Shown: positions 44,669-56,082 of the stretch, piece after piece
Layout: every line of letters begins with the position of its first letter
Position numbering within the stretch: position 1 is the first letter of the stretch
NCBI GenBank assembly: GCA_024449915.1
Contig: JAMZAV010000913.1
Span: forward strand, 124,001 to 188,000
Direction: 5' to 3'
DNA length: 64,000 bases
Source: Sweltsa coloradensis
Taxonomy: Eukaryota > Arthropoda > Insecta > Plecoptera > Chloroperlidae
Notes under the pieces: generated by a model
Seen by the model: the letters and a program-made list of their open reading frames with translations, nothing else
Databases searched by the model: none
Told to the model about the DNA's origin: nothing
Made by a program: the position numbers and the translations under genes

Positions 44669-45429
44669 TGACCTTGGTACAAAGCTAAAAAATCGAGGGG
44701 GGGGGGTTGACCATGGATAATGTTCTGTTTGATGACTCAACTTCATTATTGCATTTTCATAAAAGGAAACTGAAAAAACAAACAATTAAATTGTATCAGG
44801 ATAACCAACATAATAATTCGAGTTGCGTTCCAGAGCTTCATTTATTAATTTTGAATTATTTTGCATTCTGACTCTCATCATGCTTAAAATCACTGATCCT
44901 TCAAGTTAAGTAATCTGAAAGTGTACCAATAGTTATTGATCAGCAATCAATTAACAGATTGGTTATTGATTAATAAATATTGCGGGCACTACACATACAT
45001 TATACATTGACATTTTTCAAGTGGCGCAAGAGATGGCAAGAAGCTTGGATTGGGGTCGGGGGGGGGGCGATTTGGTAGATTAAAGCTTCATTGACCAACA
45101 GATAAAGGACCCTTTTATAGGACATTTACACAAAGTGAACGGTTCTGTTTTGGACGATGTTGAAGACAGGAATGTCTCTGACATCTATAAGCTGAAGTGA
45201 ATCAGGATTCACGTATTTTACAAAACTCCTGTTAGAATATGCTATACTCACAAGTTTGTTCAATTAGGTTTATTCGTCAACAAAAGAACATGGAGATAAA
45301 TTTTATCAATGGTCAATGTAAATATATTCACCATTTTAAATTGTTTTGCCTGAAATTATGATATTTAGATTAGATTTTTAGCACATTGTGTGTCAATTCA
45401 ATAAAAACGTGATTTTGAACCAGGGAGAT
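44669..45429. other. intergenic, nothing recognised
   Basis: AT-rich unique DNA with G runs at 44697-44706 and 45058-45067. Confidence 0.45.
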
Positions 45430-45740
45430 GCGAAAGTTACCAGACGACATTGATTTGATTGATGCCACCTGGAAGCGAGGGTACCTTGAGCCCTGGCCTA
45501 GAGCGAGAACTCGCGGCAAATTAACACGTCAAGATCTAACTGACGCATCGAGGCCCAACCCTTTAGGAAACAATACCGAGCCCAGATTCCCGTATTAGCA
45601 GGAGAGAAGACAACCTCTCGAACACATTATCCTCGTAATTAACAGACATTATTGATCATCGAGACTGGCCACATGTGCGCGGGAGGATTGTCGTGGGTTC
45701 GTCCGCAGAGGTTAAGAAGCTGTGGGTGCGGACGCCCCCC
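45430..45740. promoter_or_regulatory. candidate regulatory island
   Basis: About 300 bp of balanced, repeat-free sequence with GATTTGATTGATGCC, TCGTAATTAACAG and TTATTGATCATCG (homeodomain-type cores). No open frame of note. Inferred from composition and motifs. Confidence 0.25.
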
Positions 45741-46239
45741 TACTTTCGACTTTTGTAATTACATACAGGAAAATTAATGTTTAGGTTCGGTATTCACCCT
45801 CCGATATAAACAATAATATAATTGTAATGAGCGATACATCCAATGCACATTTGGCATTCGCCCACTCAAAAATCGTGTCACTATATAAAAAAAAATGTAA
45901 ATGCTTAAAAGATTGACTTCGTTAAATTTACTCTAATTGTTCATGAAAAAATAGTATACAATTAGACAGTATAATAACATTAATAAGTAGTATACTCATA
46001 GGTAAGTAGCATTTTCGAGTGCAATTTTATAGCGTTTTGTAGCATCTAGTTTTGGGCCACCTACAAAAACTATGCCAACAAGTTTATAAACAAATTATAG
46101 ACACTATGTTAAATAATATACATAATAATAATATAATAATAATATATAAATGCTATTTTCACATATCTCTAATCATAGGTAATCTTTGGAATAATGTATA
46201 CGTATCTATATATGTAAGTATGTGTAAAAGTGTGGTGTA
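45741..46239. other. intergenic, nothing recognised
   Basis: AT-rich with an (ATA)n-like tract at about 46115-46150. Confidence 0.45.
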
Positions 46240-46401
46240 AGACTTCACAACTCTGAATTACATTGAAAGCAGCAACCCCATCGAAGAGGACAAATGATAT
46301 TAAACGCGTCATGGTGCAGAAACGTCACTACAGACAGCACAGCACACACACGTGTCACGCGCACGTGGTTATACGACGAGGGAGTCCCGCAGTCATCCAA
46401 C

Positions 46402-46466
46402 CACTGCCTCCTAGATGTTGCTCGTGGCTCAACGCTCAACGCTCAACGCGCCTCTAGGAGGCAGTG
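46402..46466. repeat. 14-bp perfect inverted repeat around a GCTCAAC triplet repeat
   Basis: CACTGCCTCCTAGA (46402-46415) and TCTAGGAGGCAGTG (46453-46466) are perfect complements enclosing 37 nt that contain three copies of GCTCAAC. The arm sequence plus flanking bases (ATCTAGGAGGCAGTGGTT) recurs at 11568-11585, so it belongs to a dispersed repeat. Four short frames on both strands overlap here and are not called. Confidence 0.75.
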
Positions 46467-46619
46467 CATCCGACCATCAAGGTTTATTTCCTTCATCAAC
46501 TAGGCGCAAAACAAGAAATTATTTCTTTTCGTTTGATAAGGAAATCTCGTTGAGTTCGACGTCTTCGTTTGCCTCCAAACATCTTCAGTGCGGAAGGAAC
46601 CTACACTCTGCCTTTTAAC

Positions 46620-47979
46620 TCGAGCGCGACCTTATTTTATAGAAACGTAATTTGCCAACTGCTACATCAAAGATGTTCACGGGAGGGGGGGGGGGGGATA
46701 CAAACATGAGCGAACCTTGCGGAAACAAAGACCAAAACAAAGCTAGACTACGTGATACAGAAGGAACTGAATTAGACTATGTTGAAGTCAATGTATGATG
46801 AGAGATATTAGGAAGAAGTGAGGCGTACGGATCAAGCATACATTTGCCTGCCCTTTGAAAGCTAACGATACGAGAAACGAGGGGGCTGAATCCCCTAATC
46901 TCGTTCCACCCCTTCGTTCGCGAGGGATGAAGAAAGAAATAATCACAGATGAACGGAGGATTCATCGGGAATTCTCCACTGTTTATTTTACTTATTCAAC
47001 TTTTTTCTTCTTTGAATTCGAATGAGAAAGAATGAAGACGTGACGATGTAGTGGGGAAGTCGAGTTAGGCTGGTAACGAGGCGGAGGGAATTTATCACAA
47101 TTAAAACTGAACAATAAATCCGGTGACGAGGCTTGTAAAAATTAATACCCCCCCCCCCCCTCCGGACTTCTGGACTCGCTAATTAATAACCTGGCAAAGT
47201 CAACCAATACAAATTGTAAAATATAAAAGTTCTGAAAAAAAGTTCAACAAAGAGGACGTTCATATTTTTTATCTTAATAATCGACTTACTCATAAAAGGA
47301 GGTTTTAATAAAAGAAAATGTCCTACATGAATTATTTCCCTTCATAATAGAAACAATTTTTAAGAAATTTCAGTCGGTGAATTTCAATGAAGTATAATGG
47401 AAGTTAGAATTGTACAGAATGTTAATATGTTGAATCATACACATTTGTTCGTGATTAGTCTGTGATTCCTAATCTTTAACAACACTCGAAATATAACATT
47501 ACAATATTTGTTAACTTATTTTAAAATATAATTTCCTATTACATTTAGTTATTTAACTGTTTTTCACATTATTGTAAAATAAATAAAAATGTAGCTACAA
47601 AAATAATATTCAACATAATTACACAAATCATATTAATATTATTTTGAAATGTGAACTTATGTTCAACACGCAAAGCATGAGTATATAATGTACAAAGCAA
47701 ACCACGAGAGAATTTCAGTCACGTTCTGTGCTCATGCACTTAACTCAGTCATAAACTAGTTGTAATGACAATGACATAAACGCTTTAATGTGCGGTCTAG
47801 CGTTTGCAAAACAAAACGGCAATTTTCAATAATTCAAATCAATTGGATGTGGTGTTAAAGGATGCGTTGTAAGCTTGTCACAGTCAGTTGTAATGTCGTA
47901 GTAGAAGGGTGGATACGTTGAACAGAATACAAAGACGTACAAGATAAAAAAAAACTATACAAAATAAAATTTACAAAAA
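46620..47979. other. intergenic, nothing recognised
   Basis: Mixed composition to about 47200 with a 13-base G run (46685-46697) and a 13-base C run (47148-47160), then AT-rich unique DNA. Confidence 0.45.
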
Positions 47980-47989
47980 TAAAAACATT

Positions 47990-48040
47990 AAAGTTCGTAT
48001 TTGAGCCAATGCAATCAGTCACAGTACTGATTTTCTTTGA
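47990..48040 (-). mobile_element. SINE family A, degenerate 3' part
   Basis: Minus strand AAAGAAAATCAGTACTGTGA then CTGATTGCATTGGCTCAAAT resembles the ACTGAAAATCAGTTATATGACTGAGTGGG tail block of family A. The copy is old. Confidence 0.35.
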
Positions 48041-48099
48041 AGGCGTCAGTCCTATTGGATCGTCCCCAACTATCACCTGCTCGCTATTTCCTACTTTCA

Positions 48100-48210
48100 A
48101 ATACTGATATCTGGTTGGCCATTGTTCGCTTTTCGGTGGAGTTTCTGTCGACAGGATTGACTCGATCAGTTGTGGCTGATTGGTAGACTCTAAAACGATT
48201 TTAAAGGTAT
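48100..48210 (+). mobile_element. SINE family A, degenerate copy
   Basis: GGTTGGCCATTGTTCGCTTT then GTCGACAGGATTGACTCGAT and TGATTGGTAGACTCTAAAAC follow the order of the 3' half of family A (GGTTGGTTTTCGCTC, GGCCTGCAGGGTTGGC, GAGTGGGTAGACTCTAAATAC). Confidence 0.4.
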
Positions 48211-49418
48211 ATTCTTACATTATTATTAATTTATTTAGCAAATATAAATATTTCAACACAAATTGGGCTCAAGCACATTATAAAATACCAAAATACAAAT
48301 TTTTACAAAATACCAAAATTTTCAAAAATTTTCAAAACGTCAAATTTACATGGGACAAGACTTGTCCCTTTATCAGATTTATACCCAAAACTTTTGTTCA
48401 TATGAAATCCAAGTATGAAGCAAGCACCAGATTACCACATGAATTTGCAAAAGCCCCTTGCTTCTACTTGAGAGAGCACTTGCTTCGTACCAGTGGAAAT
48501 GTTTACTAATTAGATGTATTCACGGTGAAAATTCTACGTTCTCTATATGAAAACTCGCTGTTTATATTTAATCTGTAATCCCAGCAACATTCCCTACACA
48601 ACCCGAGTTAGTTTTTTAAGAGTTCATTTATGGATGGGTTTATCTGCATGGAACGTGAAAACAGTAAATATACCCCCCCCCCTCCTACAACCCCTCCCCC
48701 CACCCCATTTTACTCCGTGTGTTATGTTTTGTTACGAACATCGGCTTACACTAATCTCATAAAACCTGCACCGAACAAATTCAAACTAAAAGTAGGTTTA
48801 GTCCATTAGAGCTTATTATTCAGGATTTTTTGTCCTTTCTAAGCGGACTAACTCGTATAAATAAAAATCTCTAATTTGATTTTATTTACGGTTGTGAATT
48901 TTCCATGGTTATTGAGGATTAGAGTTGTGTGGATTGTAGCACTGTATTCACAACTTCCCCTACTGCTCGACAGATGGCGTTAGTAGGTGCTCCACCCGCG
49001 CGCGCTCTAGGTTAGGGATCATAAGCTCCCTTGATTACGTAAGCACCGTTAGTAACCACTGGGTGGATAGAACGCGGTAATCTTTTATTTGCAACAACCA
49101 CAACTAAACAAGTTAGGGTGAGCGAGTGAGTCTGAAATGCCGTTTGATTGGTTACATTTAGGGTGTCGTGAAATCATGATTTCGAACGGATCTGGATTAT
49201 GTTGGACATCGGATTACTTCCGGTTAACTGAACTGTAGTTGACGTAATGGTATTCGCAAAGCGCTCCCATGTTTGTATTAACATGTCCAGTGTTTGGAAA
49301 TCTACCCATTTAAATTAATTACCTTGCAAATACATTACTTCTGAAAGTAATATAATTATAAAGTTACTTTAGGATGAACGAGTGATGAAACTAAAGAAAT
49401 ATGTAAATACACTCTCGG
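48211..49418. other. intergenic, nothing recognised
   Basis: Includes an A/T-rich simple stretch with AAATTTTCAAAA repeats at 48270-48340 and a C run at 48673-48682. The 109-codon frame at 48180-48509 covers this simple sequence and is not called. Confidence 0.4.
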
Positions 49419-49632
49419 CCAGAAGTAAATCAAGGGCTGGGTCTTGTATACATACAACCTAGACCCCCCTTTTTATTATTATTAATATTTGCATTTAGAA
49501 CATCATTTGGCATGTGAGATTTAAAATAAATGCGAGAGTGACAGAAAGAGCATCTTCCCCATTGTAATTGAGTACCTGTCACTCTCTAAATCAACCCTCT
49601 TACCCTCTAATCTAACCTTGATTTACTTATGG
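49419..49632. mobile_element. candidate MITE (nested inverted repeats)
   Basis: Outer arms CCAGAAGTAAATCAAGG (49419-49435) and CCTTGATTTACTTATGG (49616-49632) pair at 16 of 17 positions. An inner pair GAGAGTGACAG (49534-49544) and CTGTCACTCTC (49576-49586) is perfect. No convincing target duplication was found, so the class is unknown. Confidence 0.5.
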
Positions 49633-50552
49633 TTGAAGGTGTACATAATACTAATTTCTTGCTAACGTAATTGACAACAATTCAAAAATTTATTTTTTGT
49701 TATTGTAATTTTGTGCAGCGAATAAAATATGTTTTATTTTATTTATTTATTTTATTGTTTATCCTTGTTGTTATTACATTTTTTAACAACAAGAAAAGGC
49801 GTCGACACTAGTAAATATTTTACTAAAACACTTGATATCTTTGTAGAAATCTTGTGCCGCGAAGAGCCTTGTAAAGCACGTGAAACTAACACGGCACTTG
49901 TAGTTGGTTCTCCCATAAGTACTCCTTACACATGGAAGGGAAATGACTTACTGGGCAGTCTTTGAGGGCGGGCGGCAGGTCGTTCCATGGGTTAACAACC
50001 CGGAAAGAAAAAGTACATCGCACTGATTACATCGCACTGATTTTATTTTAGATCTACGCCTACTATTTAATTTACATTCCATGTTTGAAAATATGGTTCT
50101 TATTTTTAAAATGACTGTTGAAACACGCGGTGTCTGCTAGGGAAAATGCAAATTTCAAACCTACCTATATAATACAATAACTTCAGATAGGTACTCAATC
50201 TTTTGGTGATAATAATTTCCAAGAATATTGTACCCCACCAAAAGTAGCAAATAATTATGAATGACCAAAAGTTGACCTAAAATCGTTGACGCAAGAGATC
50301 CGACATGTAACATACGAATTACTGATGTTGAACGCATCTTATACATCCTCAAATTGACGTATAGATATCCCAGAGACAGATGTATTGTACGTATGAATTA
50401 AGTGTATTATGACAAACAATACAAGTTAACATATAATATCTTACTTATATTCTATACCAACGTTCAAGGGCATAATATACCCAAAATAGTGAGCGAATTA
50501 ATTGTCGAATGACACACAAAATAAGATCAAATCGGTAATTGAATCACGGTAC
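49633..50552. other. intergenic, nothing recognised
   Basis: Unique AT-rich DNA with a T/A-rich simple stretch at 49729-49758. Confidence 0.45.
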
Positions 50553-50740
50553 TTTGGTGGAGGTGCCGGGTACGGAAAATGTCAATTTAAAAATGCTAGC
50601 CACACTGCGTTGACCAATAACATTCTGTATCATCCTTGTTGACGGACAATCTCAACAAAACACGCATGCCAATAATTTGTAAGTCATTATGTTGTGACAC
50701 CAACGTGACACAAACACGCACACACGGAATGATAGGGAGA
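50553..50740 (+). mobile_element. GGTGCCGGG-family repeat, copy 7
   Basis: Head TTTGGTGGAGGTGCCGGGTA, a middle hairpin CCTTGTTGACGGACAATCTC then AACAAAAC, distal CCAACGTGACACAAACACGC and ACACACGGAATGATAG. Arrangement and length agree with copies 3 and 8. Confidence 0.7.
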
Positions 50741-51191
50741 AACGTGATACTTAAACGGGAAGTTTTGCTTCCTACAACATCCGTATAGAGTGTGAGTGGG
50801 TTTACAATAATTACATATTATGTGTATTAGCAATTCTAATTTATATATAAAAAAAAATGTAGGGAGAAGTTATGGAATTAGGTAGGCCATAATGGGGAAG
50901 GGACAGTAACAAACACGGGAAGAGAGAAGGCTATTTTAAGGTATAAGTTTGCAGTTATATAGAGATAAAAAAAAATATTGACATTTCTTGGCATCAGTGT
51001 CAGTGGTTATCATTGTTTTCCTTTATATTTCTATAGTGTATATTTCCAACAATGTTACAAATGACTCAATATATCAATATAAAATCCACATTTATTTTAA
51101 AAGTATAAAGTTGACATTTGACAAGTGTTTTGTTACAATGGAAACAAATTCCCCCTTTCGCTTGAAGGAGTGCAAGTAGTTTCTTAGCCGG
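50741..51191. other. intergenic, nothing recognised
   Basis: Follows the repeat with A-rich runs near 50847-50856 and 50968-50974. No gene is visible. Confidence 0.45.
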
Positions 51192-51611
51192 GTGTATCCT
51201 CCCCACTCCTCCCTCCTCCCAAGCAAACACAGAGCTGCGGATAGAGTAGACTATATAAGTTGGAAACCAAGGCAACGAAACAAGATAAAGAAAGACGCAG
51301 ATTTACAAGACGAGACGAGGGTCGCTGCACAAAATATTGAAAAAGGAAAATATAATTTCATCTCTTTGAGTTTGACGATAGAGAACAAACCCCCCTCAGG
51401 CGGAGGTAAATCTGTGCCACGAATCTCAAAGAGTCCAACATTTACGAATTCTCTCATGTATGTGATCATATCGGGAAAACTAAAAAGCAGCAGCCGTCGG
51501 CAAGATGAGGATGAGGATTCCGCTTATTTCAGTCAGACGAAAAGACTTTTCTATATTGCGAGTTCATTTCACGGCCGTTTACCACTCGTTCGTTCCATGC
51601 GCCCCGCTTAG
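51192..51611 (+). CDS. longest open frame in window, unknown
   Basis: A 139-codon frame from ATG 51192 is Lys/Arg/Ser-rich with a DEDED acidic patch after KLKSSSRRQ near residues 102-112. It has no signal peptide, no recognised domain and no repeated motif. Base composition is more balanced than the surroundings. Given the window length, a frame of this size by chance in a locally GC-richer stretch is plausible. It overlaps two minus-strand frames. Confidence 0.2.
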   Translation: MYPPHSSLLPSKHRAADRVDYISWKPRQRNKIKKDADLQDETRVAAQNIEKGKYNFISLSLTIENKPPSGGGKSVPRISKSPTFTNSLMYVIISGKLKSSSRRQDEDEDSAYFSQTKRLFYIASSFHGRLPLVRSMRPA

Positions 51612-52795
51612 TTTTTATATTCGTCGTAGTCGTCTGTCTTGGAATTTATTTAAATATTTGTTTTAAACTGGAAAGATAATGGAGCGGTACAAGAAAACTC
51701 TCTGTAGCTCACGGGGGAAACTTAATCAAGGTATTGAGCGATGCGAGATGTTCTTATTCACGACTGCCGACGAGGGCGTATAAATATATACCTCACTGAC
51801 TTGCAAGTAGCTTGTATGATATTTTATCAAGCACGGATTTTATTTTCCTTTCGGCACTTATCAATACTGAAACTCAAATGTATTATAAGTTACAATTTGT
51901 ATCTTATAATGTAACACGAGAGTCCACATGTAAATGATGTGGCATATATTTAATCTATTATAGTATTAACTATAAGTCTAACAATAGTGAAGAAAAAGAG
52001 CTTTGAGAAAACAGACCGAAATTAACAAATAATTCTCATATCGATTAGTGGTGAACAACAAATATCTGATAATAAGCATTAATCAACCATTCCAATAATA
52101 TTTCTTTATTCTCTTTTTGTAGAAGGTTTCGGTTTGGTGTTTTATAGTTACTTTTTATATTTGTTAAATGGATTTTCTTGAAAATTAAGAGTCTATAATT
52201 TCTTGAAACGTTACTACGAAATTAATATATTATTTGTTAATATTCATACATCCGCGATCAGTATTTGTTTAGCTTAAATGCGCAGGGTGTCTATTCATTG
52301 TCCGAAGCTCAGAACTATCAACACTTTACTACCTCAAATATGACAATCGGGCATCATCACGATAACTCGACGTCCACCGACGTTTAGAGTACATTAAGGT
52401 GACGAAAACCTGAAATAAAACAGTCACTAAGAAATGTAACATGGTACGATAGGGCGTTGTTCGGGTGTTAGCTATATTATATAGCGTATAATTAATCCCC
52501 CCCCCCCCCCCCTACTTATCAAGGTGGAACCTATTTTGCATAATATTTTTGTTATTAGTGATACCGATGGTATTAAAAGAAAAAGCTTTGTTTGACAACA
52601 TTAGCAGTTCATTACAAAAGGCAATGCAACCCTGCAGTATATAGTTTTACCATAGGTTATACACTTATGTATGTTATTATTTCCTTCAATTCAGAAATTT
52701 AAAAAAGTCCGCCCCAACCGGGATGTCTTGACAACATATTATTGTCGCTTTTCAATTTATAGTTCTTTTTATTTATACCTTTTAGGGAGCAAGCG
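51612..52795. other. intergenic, nothing recognised
   Basis: AT-rich unique DNA with a 16-base C run at 52497-52512. Confidence 0.45.
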
Positions 52796-52941
52796 TCACT
52801 TTTCTGTCCGTCCGTCTTTCTGTACGTACGTGTGTCACGTCTCAGTTCACCATAGAAACTGATCACGACGTAGGAGTGACATTGGCCCTTAGTGTCAGGG
52901 AGCGATACTATAGCATACTCCGTACCCGGCACCTCCACCAA
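52796..52941 (-). mobile_element. GGTGCCGGG-family repeat, copy 8
   Basis: On the plus strand CGTCACTTTTCTGTCCGTCC, GTACGTACGTGTGTCACGTC and GATCACGACGTAGGAGTGAC lead to the inverted head GTACCCGGCACCTCCACCA. Here the order of blocks is clear. The 80-codon antisense frame covering it is not a gene. Confidence 0.75.
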
Positions 52942-53744
52942 CGATCCTTACGCACTGAATGATATTCCGTCTTCTTTTCTTTTGTTAAGTGTTGCTGTCC
53001 TAATTACATATTTCACGTTACTCGTTAAGTAATAGGCCCTGCACATCTTTCAAGAAAAACCGCAAATGTAAATTTGTTTCTTTTAAACTCGAAGAAAAAA
53101 TTTAGGCCCCCTAATTAATAATGTCATTGTCATTAGTTTGAAAATAAATGTTGACGGACTATATCGTTTCATTTACAAAGTATTATTACTATTATTGTAA
53201 TAAATTATTAGACCTACAATTTTGTATGTGATTTATTTCTTCTTGTGTTATTTTTGGAGATAACTAAATACATATTTAATTAGGCTTTCTAAGAAAGTAT
53301 ACACACCAATTAATACTAAAATTTGTATTATAATAACAATACGGCATGAATTATTATTCTAAATTTGCAAAACTACAGTTTGTATTTTGTGTGCATTTAT
53401 AAACAAAGTTTTATTAATCCTCCTTAGTAAATCAAGGATAGCTGTTAAATAAATAAATACATATGTGTGAAATATACATATTTCAATTGATTTCGTTGAA
53501 TACATTGTATCATCCTGGCTTTATAGTTTCAAAGTATCAAGCTATTCAAGTTGGATGTAAACACAATAACTTTTAGGTTGTGATATTTCTATACTTTGCA
53601 CCTCAACGTTACAGAAACGTCATTCTACGTTATTGTTTTCCTCAAAGTTGGTGAATTGAGAAACTTTTCAACTCACTTTAAATTAGCTCGTTGGCTTTAA
53701 TGTAAAACACACGAGACGGCGTATAAATTCACGTCGAATCCACA
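52942..53744. other. intergenic, nothing recognised
   Basis: AT-rich unique sequence. Confidence 0.5.
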
Positions 53745-54115
53745 CCCTCTCCAACATACCCTGTTCTATGAATCTCGGTTAAATATCAGCCTAGTATCGC
53801 CATCTGTGATCGAACACGTCAACCTCTGCGTCTGTCTCGGTTCATGAATACAAAGCACCGCCTCCGTGATCGTAAGCCCCTCCTTGATTCCCCCTCTCTG
53901 GGGAACGTCAGGGGGCCGTGGTAATTGATTGACAGATTGGACAAGAGAGCTCTGGAGGTTTTTGTGGGGAAATGGGAGGGTATTGCATGCAGCAGATGCC
54001 GTCATAATGGCTGCCATCTAAACAGGGGTCTGCTGTCTGTATCGGTGGCGATCTTGTTTCCACAGTGAGAACAACACCTCGAGGACAAGATCCGTGATAT
54101 ATCACGAAACATCGA
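53745..54115. promoter_or_regulatory. candidate regulatory island with PBX-MEIS site
   Basis: About 370 bp of balanced sequence. It carries TGATTGACAG (53926-53935), the known composite PBX-MEIS/PREP decamer, preceded by TAAT (TAATTGATTGACAG), plus AATGGCTGCCATC (YY1-like) near 54006. Two overlapping minus frames of 65 and 83 codons cross it without recognisable domains. Conserved-enhancer status is inference. Confidence 0.35.
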
Positions 54116-54451
54116 GCCAGAGCAAAGCTACAACTCAGAAACCAACACTGGACAATGTTTGGTACTTACGACAACGATTCTGTGCGGACGCGAAAGTACG
54201 TTTTGAAAAAATAAAAATAAAACAGTAATAGAGTAAGAACATCGAAAATGCTATAGTCTTTTAGGAAGAGCAAACGATTTAAAAGAAAAGATTTTGGTTG
54301 ATAGACCACCATCCTCTCGAAAATTGTGACTTTTTTGCTTATGTTGTTTTAAATGTTGTCGATATTAAAATTCCGGTCCGCGAAAGCCTTAAATTAACAA
54401 TAGTTTTCGTAAATCTTTTCGAAATATTAAAATATGCATCACATTTAATTA
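54116..54451. other. intergenic, nothing recognised
   Basis: AT-rich, no recognised feature. Confidence 0.4.
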
Positions 54452-55195
54452 TACTAGCGAGCGAGCGAACCATTCACTGACCCCTAATTTAGCTCTATAG
54501 GTTTTTTTAAGTGTTATTTTTTTTTTTTTTTGTTTTTTTAATTTTTTTTTAGTTCTATTGTTTGATTTGCCGATTCGCATCGGCTGTGATCTTGATGAAA
54601 TTTGACGGACCTTGAATTTGATGTAATGCCCAAGTATTTTGTTAATGAATATTTTCTCTGAATTCGCACTTTTACGATTTTGTTTGTTCGATTTTAGCGC
54701 ATATTTTTCGTGACATTTGGGATTCTGACAAACGAATTGGGCTTACAAAGTTCATAAAATTTTCATGGAATTAAGTTATGGTGATGTAGTACCTTGTGAA
54801 AAAAAGTTTGAAAAAGGTTAACCAGAACCCATAAATAAACGTACTTTTACGATTTTTTCGATTTTTAGTGCGATATTTTCGTGACATTTGGGCCGATTCT
54901 GACCAAACGGGTGGGGCTACAACATTCATATTTCACATGAACATTAAGGTTATGGTGATGTAGTACCTTTTGAAAGAAAAAGTTGAAAAAGTGAGCCAAA
55001 ATTCATAGAATAAAGGTTTTGATATGAGTTTTTTTGAGGTTTATAATAACCATTAACAAGTAACATTTGAAACTCGACAACAATCACCTACAATGCATTC
55101 ACAAAGCACTTGCAAAGGAAAAGTGGTCCCACGCAAACTAAAAACTTACAAAAACGCTCATCCATCAACGCGGCGGGACTTTAGCGTTTTCCTAG
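54452..55195 (+). mobile_element. pearl/Helentron-like element, copy D
   Basis: The 5' end is diverged (TACTAGCGAGCGAGCGAACC). A T-rich simple stretch replaces the hexanucleotide array (54505-54552). The left region is recognisable, followed by about two core units (CACTTTTACGATTTTGTTTG and TACTTTTACGATTTTTTCGA about 174 bp apart). The right end GCTCATCCATCAACGCGGCG and terminus TTTTCCTAG are intact and followed by T. No protein-coding capacity. Confidence 0.78.
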
Positions 55196-55640
55196 TTATA
55201 TAGAAGCGGTACCATTCCCACCACCGGACTATTTATGTCTCTAGGTACTCATAATTTCAACAAGTAACTAAAAACCATATCTTCACTCTCAATTTTTTAA
55301 ATTATGAATTTAATTATAAATTAAATTTCTCTTCATAAGTTCATATATTTTAGGATTTTGCTATTCTCTTTGTGTGTTCATTGTTGCTTTGGCCTTTGGT
55401 TATGATGTAATCAATGTATTTTCAATGATATTTTTCTGCCTAGATTGTCTGGTTGCCGGCCACTGGTGGAGCTTGCAACTTGAGTTAGGTGTCCTGTATC
55501 ATTGCTGTGATCAATTTTTGACTTGAACAGTTTCAATTTTTTAAGTATGTCTGATATAATATCATATTATTCTGTATTAGAGTGAAGATCTTTTGTACTA
55601 AAAGTTATAAATATTTGAACACAAGAATGAAGATTCGCGT
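55196..55640. other. intergenic, nothing recognised
   Basis: AT-rich; no feature recognised. Confidence 0.45.
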
Positions 55641-55662
55641 TCGGTGGTTTCTTCCGCGAAAG

Positions 55663-55706
55663 TTTGATTTTGATTTGATTTGATTTGATGATTTGATTGA
55701 TTTGCT
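55663..55706 (+). repeat. (TTTGA)n short tandem repeat
   Basis: TTGATTTGATTTGATTTGAT with a GATTTGATTGATTTG end. Confidence 0.8.
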
Positions 55707-55796
55707 GTTCCTGATTTTTGGCAAACCTCATATTTGTTTGAGTGGGATCGTCTAATAAATCTGTTTTTTTTTCTTTTCATTTTTCTTTTTTGATGT

Positions 55797-55840
55797 TTTT
55801 TCTTCTCTTCTCTTCTTTTCTTTTCTTTTCTTTTTTCTTG
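55797..55840 (+). repeat. (TTCTC/TTTTC)n pyrimidine tract
   Basis: TTCTTCTCTTCTCTTCTTTT continuing as TTTTC repeats, directly upstream of a LINE 3' end. Confidence 0.75.
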
Positions 55841-55844
55841 TTTT

Positions 55845-56082
55845 CCCTACCCCTTTTTTTATATTTGTTTCATTAATTATTTGCATTTAATATTCTTTAT
55901 GAGTTTGTTACCAAAATTATTGTGTTTTAATGCATGTTGTGATTTATTACTATTTAAAATATTTACTTATATGTAGTTCATTGTTGTGTCTATATCTATA
56001 TAATTAGATTTATTTAGTTGTTCTCCTTTGTAAATCAGTTTTTTAACTGAATAGGATATGCGTTAAATAAATAAATAAACAT
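55845..56082 (+). mobile_element. LINE-type 3' end, ~240 bp
   Basis: Shares its whole length with 58580-58814 and, inverted, 26388-26605. Shared words include GCATTTAATATTCTTTATGA, GTAGTTCATTGTTGTGTCTA, TTTGTAAATCAGTTTTTTAA and CTGAATAGGATATGCGTTAA, ending AATAAATAAATAA. CAGTTTTTTAACTG can form a small stem. The tail, 5' truncation and the target duplication seen for the 43355 copy support a LINE. No reverse transcriptase is present. Confidence 0.78.
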
